The position numbers and the translations under genes are program-made. This document shows positions 7,520-15,873 of a stretch of 64,000 nucleotides of DNA, piece after piece; position 1 is the stretch's first letter, and every line of letters starts with the position of its first letter. Under the pieces are notes generated by a model. That model did no database searches, was not told where the DNA came from, and saw nothing but the letters and a program-made list of their open reading frames with translations. This stretch comes from Deefgea chitinilytica (lineage in GTDB: Bacteria; Pseudomonadota; Gammaproteobacteria; Burkholderiales; Chitinibacteraceae), in NCBI RefSeq assembly GCF_016881405.1, contig NZ_WOFE01000001.1, positions 1 through 64,000 on the forward strand. Reading direction: 5' to 3'.

Positions 7520-8344
7520 TTAGCCAATAATTTCTTCCATGCCACTAGATAGATCTGCAAGTTCGGCTAGTTTTGAATTAAGTCCTTCTTTGCTTATCCC
7601 TGACAAACTGAGAATATCTTCAGGAATTTGAGCTGCGAGCTCTTCTGGGCTGGGTTGATCTGCTTGTAAGTTGCTAATGCATTTGGCCAACGCCAGCACC
7701 GCGGTGAGTTTGTCGCTTGGTTCTTGGGTGGTGGGGGTATTTTGAAATTTGATCGCTTGTTGAATTTCAGTTGGGAAATTCCAACGTCGAGCCAGCTCTT
7801 CACCGACCATGACGTAGTCAAAACCAATATTATTGTCTTCGAGTGCTACTCGGTCGCCACCACTTTCGACGAATTTATCAATTTTAACCGCGATTTCTGG
7901 CGCGACGATGTGGATCAGCATTTCGCCAATATTGTGCACCATGCCGCAGGTGAAGGCGACTTCTCCGTTGGTTTTGGCTTGTTTGGCTAGCCATTTACTG
8001 ATTGTTGCCACTGCAAGACTGTGTTTCCAAAATGCTTTACGATCAAATCCTGGGGTTGCGACAAATGCGCCGGTAATTCCAGAGGCAACGACTAAGGTGC
8101 GAACCGTGTTAAATCCCAGGACAACCACTGCTTCTTGAACAGAACCAATTTGTCGGCTAGCACCAAAATGTGCAGAATTAGCCAGCCGGAGTACTTTGGC
8201 GGTAATGACTTGATCTTGTGCGATTTTTTTGCCGATGGTATCAATATCGATATCATCATTACTAAAACTATCAATCAGTTCTTGAACTACTTTAGGGATA
8301 GTTGGTAGCTTGTGTGTTTGTTCAAAGACTTCTTCGAGTTTCAT
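7520..8344 (-). CDS. HDOD domain protein
   Basis: A 274-residue protein formed almost entirely of an HDOD domain, a non-catalytic relative of HD phosphohydrolases used in signalling. It shows the expected LPTIPKVVQELI start, the QDQVITAKVLRLANSAHFG segment and GFNTVRTLVVASG. The metal-binding HD pair of true phosphodiesterases is not evident. Such proteins often influence chemotaxis, motility or c-di-GMP output through partners, but the partner here is unknown. It is transcribed toward the amino-acid importer and separated from rne by the rne terminator. Confidence 0.9.
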   Translation of the reverse strand: MKLEEVFEQTHKLPTIPKVVQELIDSFSNDDIDIDTIGKKIAQDQVITAKVLRLANSAHFGASRQIGSVQEAVVVLGFNTVRTLVVASGITGAFVATPGFDRKAFWKHSLAVATISKWLAKQAKTNGEVAFTCGMVHNIGEMLIHIVAPEIAVKIDKFVESGGDRVALEDNNIGFDYVMVGEELARRWNFPTEIQQAIKFQNTPTTQEPSDKLTAVLALAKCISNLQADQPSPEELAAQIPEDILSLSGISKEGLNSKLAELADLSSGMEEIIG

Positions 8345-8425
8345 TGGTTTACTCCCAGAGCATTTTATTATCGGCCAAGCCTAAGTCATACTAGAACACG
8401 CTATTTCACTATGCCAGCCAAAGCA

Positions 8426-8466
8426 TAAAAAAAACCGCGCTCATTGCTGAGGGCGGTTTTAATTTT
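8426..8466 (-). terminator. Intrinsic terminator of rne
   Basis: On the minus strand AAAACCGC pairs with GCGGTTTT and a T8 run follows. It starts about 20 bases after the rne stop. Confidence 0.88.
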
Positions 8467-8482
8467 ATTGGAGCTGTTGAGC

Positions 8483-11392
8483 TTATTGTTGCTTGGTTTC
8501 CACTTGCGCTAGCGGTGCAGCATCTGTACCTGTTGTTGCTGTGTTTGTTACCACATCCTTTCGGCGGCGCACAGTGTGAACAGGTGATGCGATTTGCTCT
8601 GGCGTTACGACTGATTTGCTAATCGTTTCTACCATTTGCAAGGCGACCACTTCGCTATTGACCACCGGTTTGGTTTGGCTGTCACGACGTCGACGTGGTG
8701 TATTGCTGTCAGTCGTTGCTGCTGGAGCTACTGCAGCAACGGAGGCTGATTCAAGTTGACGGGTCGCTACTTGTTGCAATCCAACACTTTCTGGCGTAGC
8801 TACTTCAATGACCGGGGGGAGGGTCGCTGCGGCGCTTTCTGCTTCCACGATGGGGGTTTCAAGTGCCGGTGCGATCGGTTCAGTCACTGCTGCCGTAGTT
8901 TCAGGCACCAATGCGATTGGCTCAACAACTGTAGCAGCCGTATCCGCTTCAGTTGTTACCGGTTCTGCACTAATTGCTATGGTAGGACTTGGCGCTGCGA
9001 CTGGGGTTGGTTCAATAATCGCCGTTGTGCTGATTGCTGCCGCAACGGAGGCTTGCTCGATTGGTGTTACTTTAGCTTGAGCCACAGTAACATCGGCGCT
9101 AGCAGAATGATCTACTGCTGTGCTTGCACTTGCTGTCACAATGGTCTCAACCACGACCGTAGCTACTTCAGTATCCGTGTTGGTAATGACGGTTTCGGCT
9201 GCGATGTTTTCGGCTACAACTGTTGTTTCGACATCATTGCGGTCACGGCGATCACGACGGCCGCGACGGCGACGACTACGAGTTTCGCTGCTGTTTTCAG
9301 CGGTGGCCGTAATGCTTTCCGGTGCCGTGCTCACTGCAGACAAGTCGGCTTTGAGTGTATCGCTGCGCTGTTCGTTGCGTGGTGTACGTTCGGCACGTGC
9401 TTGTCGTTCTGCGCGAGGTTGACGTTCCGGCCGTTCAGCGCGTTCGCTGCGTTCGGCTTTTTCTGGGCGAGGTGTTGCTTCACGTTTTTGCAAATCTTCT
9501 TCGATACGTGGTTTTCCCCCGCGGCCATTGCGCTCGCTACGGTCTCCGCGTTCACGATTGCTGCCTTCTGCGCGTCCTTCATTGCGGCCACGGCGGTTGT
9601 CGCTGCGGTTACGTTGTGGGCGGGGCGCTGGTTTTGCTTCCTCAACTTTTGCTTCCTCAGGTGTTGCGCTAAACCAAGAAACAATTTTTTGCCATAGAGA
9701 AGGTGATTTTGAGGTTGCAGCAGGGCGTGCACTACGCTCAGAGCTTGCTGGTGCTGGTAGTGATGGCGTAATGCCTTTTACCGCAGCTTCTGGACGTTTT
9801 ACTTGCTCTTCTTTGGTTTTGGCGAGTTTGTAGCCTTCATCTGTGGCAGGCTCGACCATGCGATATGAAGGAACAATTTCTTCCATCTGATTGACATCAT
9901 CATGGCGAAGGCGAGTAATGCTGTAATTCGGTGTTTCCAAATTGGTATTTGGAATCAGAATCACGCCTACTTTCAGGCGATCTTCGACGGCAAACAATTC
10001 GGCACGTTTTTCATTGAGCAAGAATGTTGCAACATCAACCGGCACTTGTGCGTGGATGGCGCCGGTGTTTTCTTTCATTGCTTCTTCTTGGATGATGCGC
10101 AAGATGTGTAATGCTGACGATTCGATACCACGAATAAAACCAGTGCCGTGGCAGCGTGGGCAGGCCATGTGGCTGGTTTCTTCCAATGACGGTTGTAAGC
10201 GTTGGCGGGATAATTCGAGCAGACCAAAGCGGCTGATTTTGCCTGTTTGCACACGGGCACGGTCGTGGTGCAAGGCTTCGCGCACACGATTTTCAACGTC
10301 GCGTTGGTTTTTTGGGTTTTCCATGTCGATGAAGTCGATCACGATCAAACCACCGACATCACGCAAACGCATCTGGCGAGCGATTTCATCGGCCGCTTCA
10401 AGGTTAGTGCGGACGGCTGTTTCTTCGATGTCGCCACCGCGAGTTGCTTTCGCCGAGTTCACATCGATTGACCATAGTGCTTCGGTGCGGTCGAGTACGA
10501 TTGCGCCGCCCGATGGCAAGCTGACTTCGCGTGAATACGCTGTTTCGATTTGGTGTTCGATTTGAAAACGTGAAAACAGCGGCACGTCATCTTGGTAGAA
10601 CTTCACTTTGTGCACGCTGCCTGGCATCACATGCGCCATGAATTGTTGTGCTTGCTCGTAAATATCGCGTTTATCGATTAGTAATTCACCGATATCAGGT
10701 TGGAAATAATCGCGAATAGCGCGGATCACCAAGCTTGATTCTTGATAAATCAAAAACGCGCCAGTTTTACCTTTCGGTTTGCCATCAGCATCTTTTTCAC
10801 CTGCCGCGGCATTTTCGATGGCGCGCCAGAGTTGTAATAGATAAGACAAATCCCATTGCAGTTCTTCGGCATTGCGGCCAATCGCAGCGGTGCGCGCGAT
10901 CAGGCTAGTGCCTGCTGGTGTGTCAAGCTGGTCCATTGCGGCGCGCAATTCATTGCGTTCTTCGCCTTCGATGCGGCGAGAAACACCACCTCCGCGTGGA
11001 TTGTTTGGCATCAAGACCAAATAACGGCCAGCCAAACTAATGTAGGTGGTTAGTGCGGCACCTTTGTTGCCACGTTCGTCTTTTTCGACTTGAACGATGA
11101 CTTCTTGGCCTTCAGTGAGGTTGCCCGCAACGCGGCCACGGCCACCTTCGCCGTCGCCCATATAGGAGCGTGCGATTTCTTTGAATGGCAAGAAACCGTG
11201 GCGGTCGCAGCCGTAGTCGACGAAACACGCTTCGAGCGATGGCTCGATGCGGGTAATAACGCCTTTGTAGATGTTGGATTTACGTTGTTCACGGCCAACA
11301 GTTTCGATGTCGAGGTCGATCAGTTTCTGACCATCAACGATGGCGACGCGTAGCTCTTCGGCTTGTGTCGCATTAAATAGCATGCGCTTCAT
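8483..11392 (-). CDS. rne: Ribonuclease E
   Basis: Endonuclease that starts mRNA decay and matures rRNA and tRNA, and scaffolds the degradosome. The start [17 protein letters not shown] is chosen at 11392, where GGAG lies 6 bases upstream; longer frames add unconserved residues. The 969-residue protein has an S1 domain near residues 35-120. The DNase-I-like catalytic region holds [13 protein letters not shown] and [10 protein letters not shown], whose aspartates bind magnesium. The zinc-link CPRCHGTG follows. After about residue 560 the tail is disordered: first an arginine-rich RNA-binding stretch ([14 protein letters not shown]), then a long Ala/Thr/Val-rich low-complexity end. It is divergent from rluC, as in many proteobacteria. 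Confidence 0.97.
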   Translation of the reverse strand: MKRMLFNATQAEELRVAIVDGQKLIDLDIETVGREQRKSNIYKGVITRIEPSLEACFVDYGCDRHGFLPFKEIARSYMGDGEGGRGRVAGNLTEGQEVIVQVEKDERGNKGAALTTYISLAGRYLVLMPNNPRGGGVSRRIEGEERNELRAAMDQLDTPAGTSLIARTAAIGRNAEELQWDLSYLLQLWRAIENAAAGEKDADGKPKGKTGAFLIYQESSLVIRAIRDYFQPDIGELLIDKRDIYEQAQQFMAHVMPGSVHKVKFYQDDVPLFSRFQIEHQIETAYSREVSLPSGGAIVLDRTEALWSIDVNSAKATRGGDIEETAVRTNLEAADEIARQMRLRDVGGLIVIDFIDMENPKNQRDVENRVREALHHDRARVQTGKISRFGLLELSRQRLQPSLEETSHMACPRCHGTGFIRGIESSALHILRIIQEEAMKENTGAIHAQVPVDVATFLLNEKRAELFAVEDRLKVGVILIPNTNLETPNYSITRLRHDDVNQMEEIVPSYRMVEPATDEGYKLAKTKEEQVKRPEAAVKGITPSLPAPASSERSARPAATSKSPSLWQKIVSWFSATPEEAKVEEAKPAPRPQRNRSDNRRGRNEGRAEGSNRERGDRSERNGRGGKPRIEEDLQKREATPRPEKAERSERAERPERQPRAERQARAERTPRNEQRSDTLKADLSAVSTAPESITATAENSSETRSRRRRGRRDRRDRNDVETTVVAENIAAETVITNTDTEVATVVVETIVTASASTAVDHSASADVTVAQAKVTPIEQASVAAAISTTAIIEPTPVAAPSPTIAISAEPVTTEADTAATVVEPIALVPETTAAVTEPIAPALETPIVEAESAAATLPPVIEVATPESVGLQQVATRQLESASVAAVAPAATTDSNTPRRRRDSQTKPVVNSEVVALQMVETISKSVVTPEQIASPVHTVRRRKDVVTNTATTGTDAAPLAQVETKQQ

Positions 11393-12127
11393 GTAGTACT
11401 CCGGCGCACACTGGACGGATCGATTTTGAATCGACAGGGGGATGAAGACGTCAGTTCGGCGTGACCATAGCCATGTTATCCGGCGCAGAAGAAAGGGCAT
11501 CAGCGGGAGATAAATTAAATGGTTACGTGTTGCGACTTAGGAACTGGGTATCGTTCTCCGCAATAATCTAAATAAGGTCTGTCTAGCTATACCCCAAGTT
11601 TCTTTCGTTTAGACAACTCAGGGTAAATCAATCCGGTCAGTGCACTAATGTAATAAATCAATTACCATCGCTGCTTGAAACTACGGTGAGCGTTATAACC
11701 GTTTTTCCGTTTCGGTTTCTGGAGTCGCTTCTCTGAACTAACGAGCCCCGCGCAGCAGCTCCTAAAAGGAGTAGGTAGATAATGTGTTTATCTACGGCGG
11801 GAAAGAATTCGTCAGGTGTGAAGCTGAGCAAACAGAAAAAGAACGGAGATATAATCAGTCGGTGGTGCGCTGTTAGCATCGCCACGGGCAATTTAGCAGT
11901 ATTTTTTTATGTTTCGTTATCGACACAAAAAACTTCGCAAGACGCATCGTTCAAGATTGTACGAGCTGTACGGTTAGAACCAGCCTCGAAGCGAGGGTTT
12001 TTTTGTTTTTGATCGCGATAAAAACACCTAAATTGCGTTGCACCCCTATCTTTAAGTCGTTTTTACGAGGCTTAAAGTGGCTACAACCTGCTGCATAATT
12101 GCAGCGCGTCACAGAGTATATGTCAAT
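11393..12127. other. Long rne–rluC intergenic region: probable rne leader and plus-strand terminators
   Basis: This 735-base stretch has no convincing protein gene. Short frames on both strands lack ribosome binding sites and family resemblance. RNase E mRNAs in other bacteria carry long leaders used for autoregulation, so the minus strand is probably rne 5' UTR. I could not place a confident promoter. On the plus strand there are two hairpins followed by T-runs, at about 11868-11910 and 11979-12010. These could end a small RNA or antisense transcript. I checked by eye for the conserved cores of RNase P RNA and tmRNA and did not see them. Confidence 0.5.
11979..12010 (+). terminator. Plus-strand terminator upstream of rluC
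   Basis: CCTCG pairs with CGAGG around AAG, extended by an outer AACC/GGTT pairing, then T7GT5. It is oriented toward rluC with no known plus-strand gene before it. Confidence 0.7.
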
Positions 12128-13093
12128 ATGTCCGAGACAAGCAAAGCGTCTGTCACTTTCGTGACGGTCGATAGTGAGGATGCGGGTCAGCGGCTCGATA
12201 ATTTTTTATTAAAAATGCTCAAAGGCGTGCCAAAAAGTCACATCTATCGCATCGTTCGGTCGGGTGAAATTCGTGTTAATAAAGGGCGCGTTGATGTGAC
12301 TTATCGTCTGATTGAGGGCGATGTGTTGCGGATTCCGCCAGTGCGAGTTGCTGAAAAAGTAGCGATACCAAGTACGGTGTCAAACGCAGCCGATTTAGTG
12401 CAGATTCCGATTGTGTTTGAAGATGAAGCTTTGATTGTACTCAATAAACCATCTGGCATGGCGGTACATGGCGGCTCAGGAATCAGTTTTGGGGTGATTG
12501 AATTATTGCGTGCACAGCGCCCGCAAGCCAAATTTTTAGAACTAGTGCATCGACTTGATCGTGATACATCGGGCTTATTGTTGGTGGCGAAAAAACGCAG
12601 TGCTTTGGTTAAGTTGCACGAAGTGCTACGAGATAATCATCGGATTGATAAACGTTATTTGGCCTTGGTGCAAGGCGTGTGGCCCCATCCGCGCTCGCAC
12701 ATTAAATTTAAATTACTGAAATATGAGTTGCCCGATGGTGAACGTCGCGTGAAGGTGCATAGCGATGGACTCACTTCGCACACGACGGTGAATTTGAAAC
12801 AAGTTTGGCCTGGTAAAGCGAGCTTGCTTGAGTGTGAGTTGAAAACGGGTCGTACGCATCAAATTCGGGTGCATTTATCTGAAAGTGGTCATCCGATTTT
12901 GGGCGACGATAAATACGGTGAAGCGTCGGTGAATAAAGCGTTTTCGCGTGACGGGCTAAAGCGGATGTTTTTACATGCGTGGCGCTTAGGGCTAGATCAT
13001 CCATTGACTGGCGTGCGAATGGAGTTGGAGGCACCATTGCCACCAGAGCTGCAGTCTTATATTGATAAATTAAATGCACAAGGAACAGTATGA
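12128..13093 (+). CDS. rluC: 23S rRNA pseudouridine synthase RluC
   Basis: Converts specific uridines of 23S rRNA (955, 2504 and 2580 in E. coli) to pseudouridine. The start MSETSKASVTFVTV at 12128 is chosen because the family begins here; an upstream frame from 12077 adds unconserved residues. The 321-residue protein has an S4 RNA-binding domain (about 18-75). The RluA-type catalytic domain follows, with HRLDRDTSGLLL, the catalytic aspartate at about D144, and the TGRTHQIRVH motif. It overlaps the next gene by four bases (ATGA), so the two are translationally coupled. Divergent pairing with rne supports RluC over RluD. Confidence 0.93.
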   Translation: MSETSKASVTFVTVDSEDAGQRLDNFLLKMLKGVPKSHIYRIVRSGEIRVNKGRVDVTYRLIEGDVLRIPPVRVAEKVAIPSTVSNAADLVQIPIVFEDEALIVLNKPSGMAVHGGSGISFGVIELLRAQRPQAKFLELVHRLDRDTSGLLLVAKKRSALVKLHEVLRDNHRIDKRYLALVQGVWPHPRSHIKFKLLKYELPDGERRVKVHSDGLTSHTTVNLKQVWPGKASLLECELKTGRTHQIRVHLSESGHPILGDDKYGEASVNKAFSRDGLKRMFLHAWRLGLDHPLTGVRMELEAPLPPELQSYIDKLNAQGTV

Positions 13094-13746
13094 GTCGTCA
13101 GTTTGACTTACTCGTTTTTGATTGGGACGGTACCTTGATGGACAGTACCGGGATGATTGCACGTTCGATTCAACGCTCATTTGCTGATGTGGGTTTACCC
13201 GAACCAAGTGATGAAGCGGCGCGGTTTGTGATTGGTTACGGTTTGCACGAGGCGATGCAGTATCTTGCCCCCGAATTGGAGCAGTCAAAAATACAACAAG
13301 TCGTCGATGCGTACCGTGGGCATTTTTTAGCTAAAGATCACGAGTTGCAATTGTATGCAGGGGTTAAAGAGTGTCTGCCGCGTTTGCAAGCAGCTGGTTT
13401 TCGTTTGGCGGTAGCAACCGGTAAGTCGCGAGCTGGTTTAAACCGTGTTTTGGCTGCCACTGAATTAGCGCCTTACTTTGAAGCGACGCGCACGGCGGAT
13501 GAAGCCTTTTCAAAACCCCACCCCGCGATGCTCGAGTATATTTTGGATGTGACTGATGTGCCTGCTGAGCGTGCGGTGATGATTGGTGATACTACGCATG
13601 ATTTACAGTTAGCGATCAATGCGGGTACTGCCAGTTTAGCGATGAGTTATGGTGCTCATCCGCTGATAGACTTGTTGCCACTCAATCCACTAGCGCATTT
13701 TGATGATTTTTCTGCATTGACTGATTGGATTTTGGTGCATGGCTGA
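13090..13746 (+). CDS. HAD-superfamily hydrolase (phosphoglycolate-phosphatase-like, HAD-IA)
   Basis: A cytoplasmic phosphatase of 218 residues. Motif I is DWDGTLMDS with nucleophile D11 and acid/base D13. A helical cap (about 20-85) follows. Motif II is the AVATGKSRAGL threonine, motif III the lysine in FSKPHP, and motif IV GDTTHDL. The layout matches HAD-IA enzymes acting on small phosphorylated metabolites such as phosphoglycolate; the exact substrate is unknown. It overlaps rluC by four bases and the following Rieske gene by eight, which indicates one transcript. Confidence 0.9.
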   Translation: MSRQFDLLVFDWDGTLMDSTGMIARSIQRSFADVGLPEPSDEAARFVIGYGLHEAMQYLAPELEQSKIQQVVDAYRGHFLAKDHELQLYAGVKECLPRLQAAGFRLAVATGKSRAGLNRVLAATELAPYFEATRTADEAFSKPHPAMLEYILDVTDVPAERAVMIGDTTHDLQLAINAGTASLAMSYGAHPLIDLLPLNPLAHFDDFSALTDWILVHG

Positions 13747-14089
13747 GCGCTGGCTTTGTCGATCAGATTCCGTGCTTGAGCGTGGCTTGGCGTTTCGTTT
13801 TGTTGTACAACAGCAGGGGCGGCAACGCAATGCAATCGTGATACGTTTTGCCGACCGTGTTTATGGTTATATCAATGAATGTGCCCATGTGCCTATCGAG
13901 CTGGATTACAATTTAGGCGACGTTTTTGATCTAAGCCGTGAATATTTAATCTGCTCGACCCACGGTGCATACTACAATCCTCGTAATGGATTGTGTTTGG
14001 GTGGCCCGTGTACGGGGCGGCGATTACAAGCAATTGCAGTAGTAGAACATGATAATGCCATTTGGCAGATAGAGGAAAACCAAGTATGA
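13739..14089 (+). CDS. Small Rieske [2Fe-2S] protein
   Basis: A 116-residue single-domain Rieske protein. The two cluster motifs are CAH (C48, H50) and CSTH (C72, H75), followed by GAYYNPRNGLCLGGPC, the usual cluster-shielding loop. The likely role is electron transfer or redox sensing, since there is no attached oxygenase domain. It overlaps the HAD gene by eight bases and shares an ATGA overlap with sppA. This rluC–HAD–Rieske–sppA order is, to my knowledge, recurrent in betaproteobacteria, so the gene is a normal chromosomal resident. Confidence 0.9.
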   Translation: MAERWLCRSDSVLERGLAFRFVVQQQGRQRNAIVIRFADRVYGYINECAHVPIELDYNLGDVFDLSREYLICSTHGAYYNPRNGLCLGGPCTGRRLQAIAVVEHDNAIWQIEENQV

Positions 14090-15021
14090 ATGAAGCTTAT
14101 GAACGTAGCGTCTTGCAAGATGTGTTAACGGCATCGATTAAAGAGCAGCGTCGCGCACGTCGTTGGGGGATTTTCTTTAAACTACTGACGTTTAGTTATT
14201 TATTTATCATTTTAGCTTTAGTAATGGGCTGGATTGGTAATCGAGATGGCGACAAACTCGCTAATCAAGCACATACCGCGGTGGTTGATTTGCAAGGAAC
14301 AATTGCCGCTGGTGGTGAAACCAATAGTGCATTAGTGGTGGATGGATTAAAAGCCGCTTTTGAAGATAAAAATACCAAAGCGGTGATTTTGCGAGCTAAT
14401 AGTCCTGGCGGCAGTCCGGTGCAAGCAGGCATGATGCGCGATGAGATTGAGCGTTTGAAAAAACAATACCCACAAACGCCGTTTTATGTCGTGATCGAGG
14501 ATATTTGTGCTTCGGGTTGCTATTATGCGGCAGTGACGGGGAACAAAATTTTTGCGGATAAAGCATCGATTGTGGGTTCGATTGGCGTGCTGATGGATGG
14601 CTTTGGTTTTACTGGTGTGATGGAAAAAGTCGGCGTTGAGCGTCGTTTGCTCACTGCTGGTGCTAATAAAGGCTTTTTAGATCCATTTTCACCACAAAGC
14701 CCTGAGCAAAAAGACCGAGCAATCGGGATGCTCAATGAAATTCACCAGCAATTTATTGGCGTTGTGAAAGCTGGGCGTGGCAAGAAATTGGCGGATAATC
14801 CAGATGTATTTTCTGGTTTAGTGTGGTCGGGTGAAACGGGGATAAAGTTGGGTTTGGTCGATGCGTTTGGTTCGGTCGATAGCGTGGCGCGTGATATTGT
14901 GAAGGTTGAAAATATCGTTGATTTCACGCCGCAACCAAGTTTCTCGGATCGAATTGCTCGTCAATTGGGCGTGGCTGCTGCAACTACGTTGAGCTCGCAG
15001 CTACGAATGCAAATTAAGTAA
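14086..15021 (+). CDS. sppA: S49-family signal peptide peptidase (SppA, short form)
   Basis: Membrane-anchored serine protease that degrades released signal peptides. The start at 14086 has GAGG upstream and an ATGA overlap with the Rieske stop; a frame from 14062 is less likely. The 311-residue protein has one membrane helix (about 30-50). The catalytic domain holds RANSPGGSPVQ, the nucleophile S143 in ICASGCYYA, and the general-base lysine K195 in AGANKGFLDP. The 52-residue spacing matches the Ser-Lys dyad of short bacterial SppA. It forms an oligomeric dome in homologues. Confidence 0.92.
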   Translation: MNEAYERSVLQDVLTASIKEQRRARRWGIFFKLLTFSYLFIILALVMGWIGNRDGDKLANQAHTAVVDLQGTIAAGGETNSALVVDGLKAAFEDKNTKAVILRANSPGGSPVQAGMMRDEIERLKKQYPQTPFYVVIEDICASGCYYAAVTGNKIFADKASIVGSIGVLMDGFGFTGVMEKVGVERRLLTAGANKGFLDPFSPQSPEQKDRAIGMLNEIHQQFIGVVKAGRGKKLADNPDVFSGLVWSGETGIKLGLVDAFGSVDSVARDIVKVENIVDFTPQPSFSDRIARQLGVAAATTLSSQLRMQIK

Positions 15022-15032
15022 AGAGCAAGACA

Positions 15033-15812
15033 ATGGCACGCAAACAACGGCATGAAGAGCATGAAAATCACGAGCGCTGGCTGGTGTCTTATGCGGACTT
15101 TATTACGCTATTGTTTGCGTTCTTTGTCGTGATGTATGCCATTTCATCGGTTAACGAGGGCAAGTATAAAGTGTTATCCAATGCTCTTGTTGATGCGTTT
15201 CAACAGCCACAAACCTCTGCACCGAAAGTTCAGCTTGATAATCAAACGATTAAAGGCGCCCCCCCAAAACTGATGGTGATTCCTGCGCCAAGCGCTTTGC
15301 CTAGCAATCCAAAATTAGATGAGCAGGCGCAAAAAATGCGGGGGATGGCGGGGGACTTACGTCAGTCTTTGGGTAATCTGATTGATCAAGGTAAAGTCAA
15401 AGTTACACAATCAAAGCGAGGTATTGCAGTCGAAATTAGCGATTCGATTTTATTTGATACTGGGCGCGCCGATTTGCAAAGTAGTTCACAAGAAGCGCTG
15501 TTAGCAATTGCGAGCTTGGTACAAAACAGCGATAACTTAATTCAGGTCGAAGGCCATACTGATAATCAACCCATACGCGCCGGCCAGTTTCCGAGTAATT
15601 GGGAGCTTTCAGCCGCTAGAGCTGCTAGTGTAGTGCGTTTGTTTGAACAGGCGGGCGTTGCACCACAGCGCATGGCTGCGATTGGCTTTGGTGAGTTTCG
15701 GCCCATGGATACGAATGATCAAGCCCAAGGTCGAGCCAAAAATCGCCGCGTGACTCTAAATATCTTGGCAGATAATAAAGATGAAGTTGCGATTTTGCCA
15801 AATGGGCAATAA
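15033..15812 (+). CDS. MotB/MotD-type flagellar stator protein
   Basis: Peptidoglycan-anchored stator subunit of 259 residues. One transmembrane helix (about 16-38) carries SYADFITLLFAFFVVMYA with the proton-channel aspartate D22. A Pro-rich linker leads to an OmpA-like domain (about 125-245) with FDTGRADL and VEGHTDNQPI. Sequence features fit MotD of the MotCD type more than enterobacterial MotB. The usual MotA/MotC partner is not adjacent, which is unusual because the pair is normally an operon. It lies 11 bases after sppA. Possible roles are flagellar rotation with a distant MotA/C or another OmpA-anchored motor. Confidence 0.82.
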   Translation: MARKQRHEEHENHERWLVSYADFITLLFAFFVVMYAISSVNEGKYKVLSNALVDAFQQPQTSAPKVQLDNQTIKGAPPKLMVIPAPSALPSNPKLDEQAQKMRGMAGDLRQSLGNLIDQGKVKVTQSKRGIAVEISDSILFDTGRADLQSSSQEALLAIASLVQNSDNLIQVEGHTDNQPIRAGQFPSNWELSAARAASVVRLFEQAGVAPQRMAAIGFGEFRPMDTNDQAQGRAKNRRVTLNILADNKDEVAILPNGQ

Positions 15813-15873
15813 TCGCTAGTCAAATTCTGTTTATGCCATCTATATTGCCAACTCACCCACCGTGCTGTGCAAT

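Noticed and set aside
8756-9697. A 313-residue plus-strand frame opposite the rne tail
   Set aside because: It is a Cys/Arg/Phe-rich shadow of the repetitive rne C-terminal region, with no ribosome binding site and no family resemblance.
11658-11891. Possible 77-residue minus-strand protein in the rne leader
   Set aside because: No ribosome binding site or recognisable motif; it lies in what is better read as an untranslated leader.
11393-12127. A known housekeeping RNA (RNase P RNA, tmRNA, 6S) in the rne–rluC spacer
   Set aside because: I looked for the conserved cores and did not see them. A covariance-model search would settle it.
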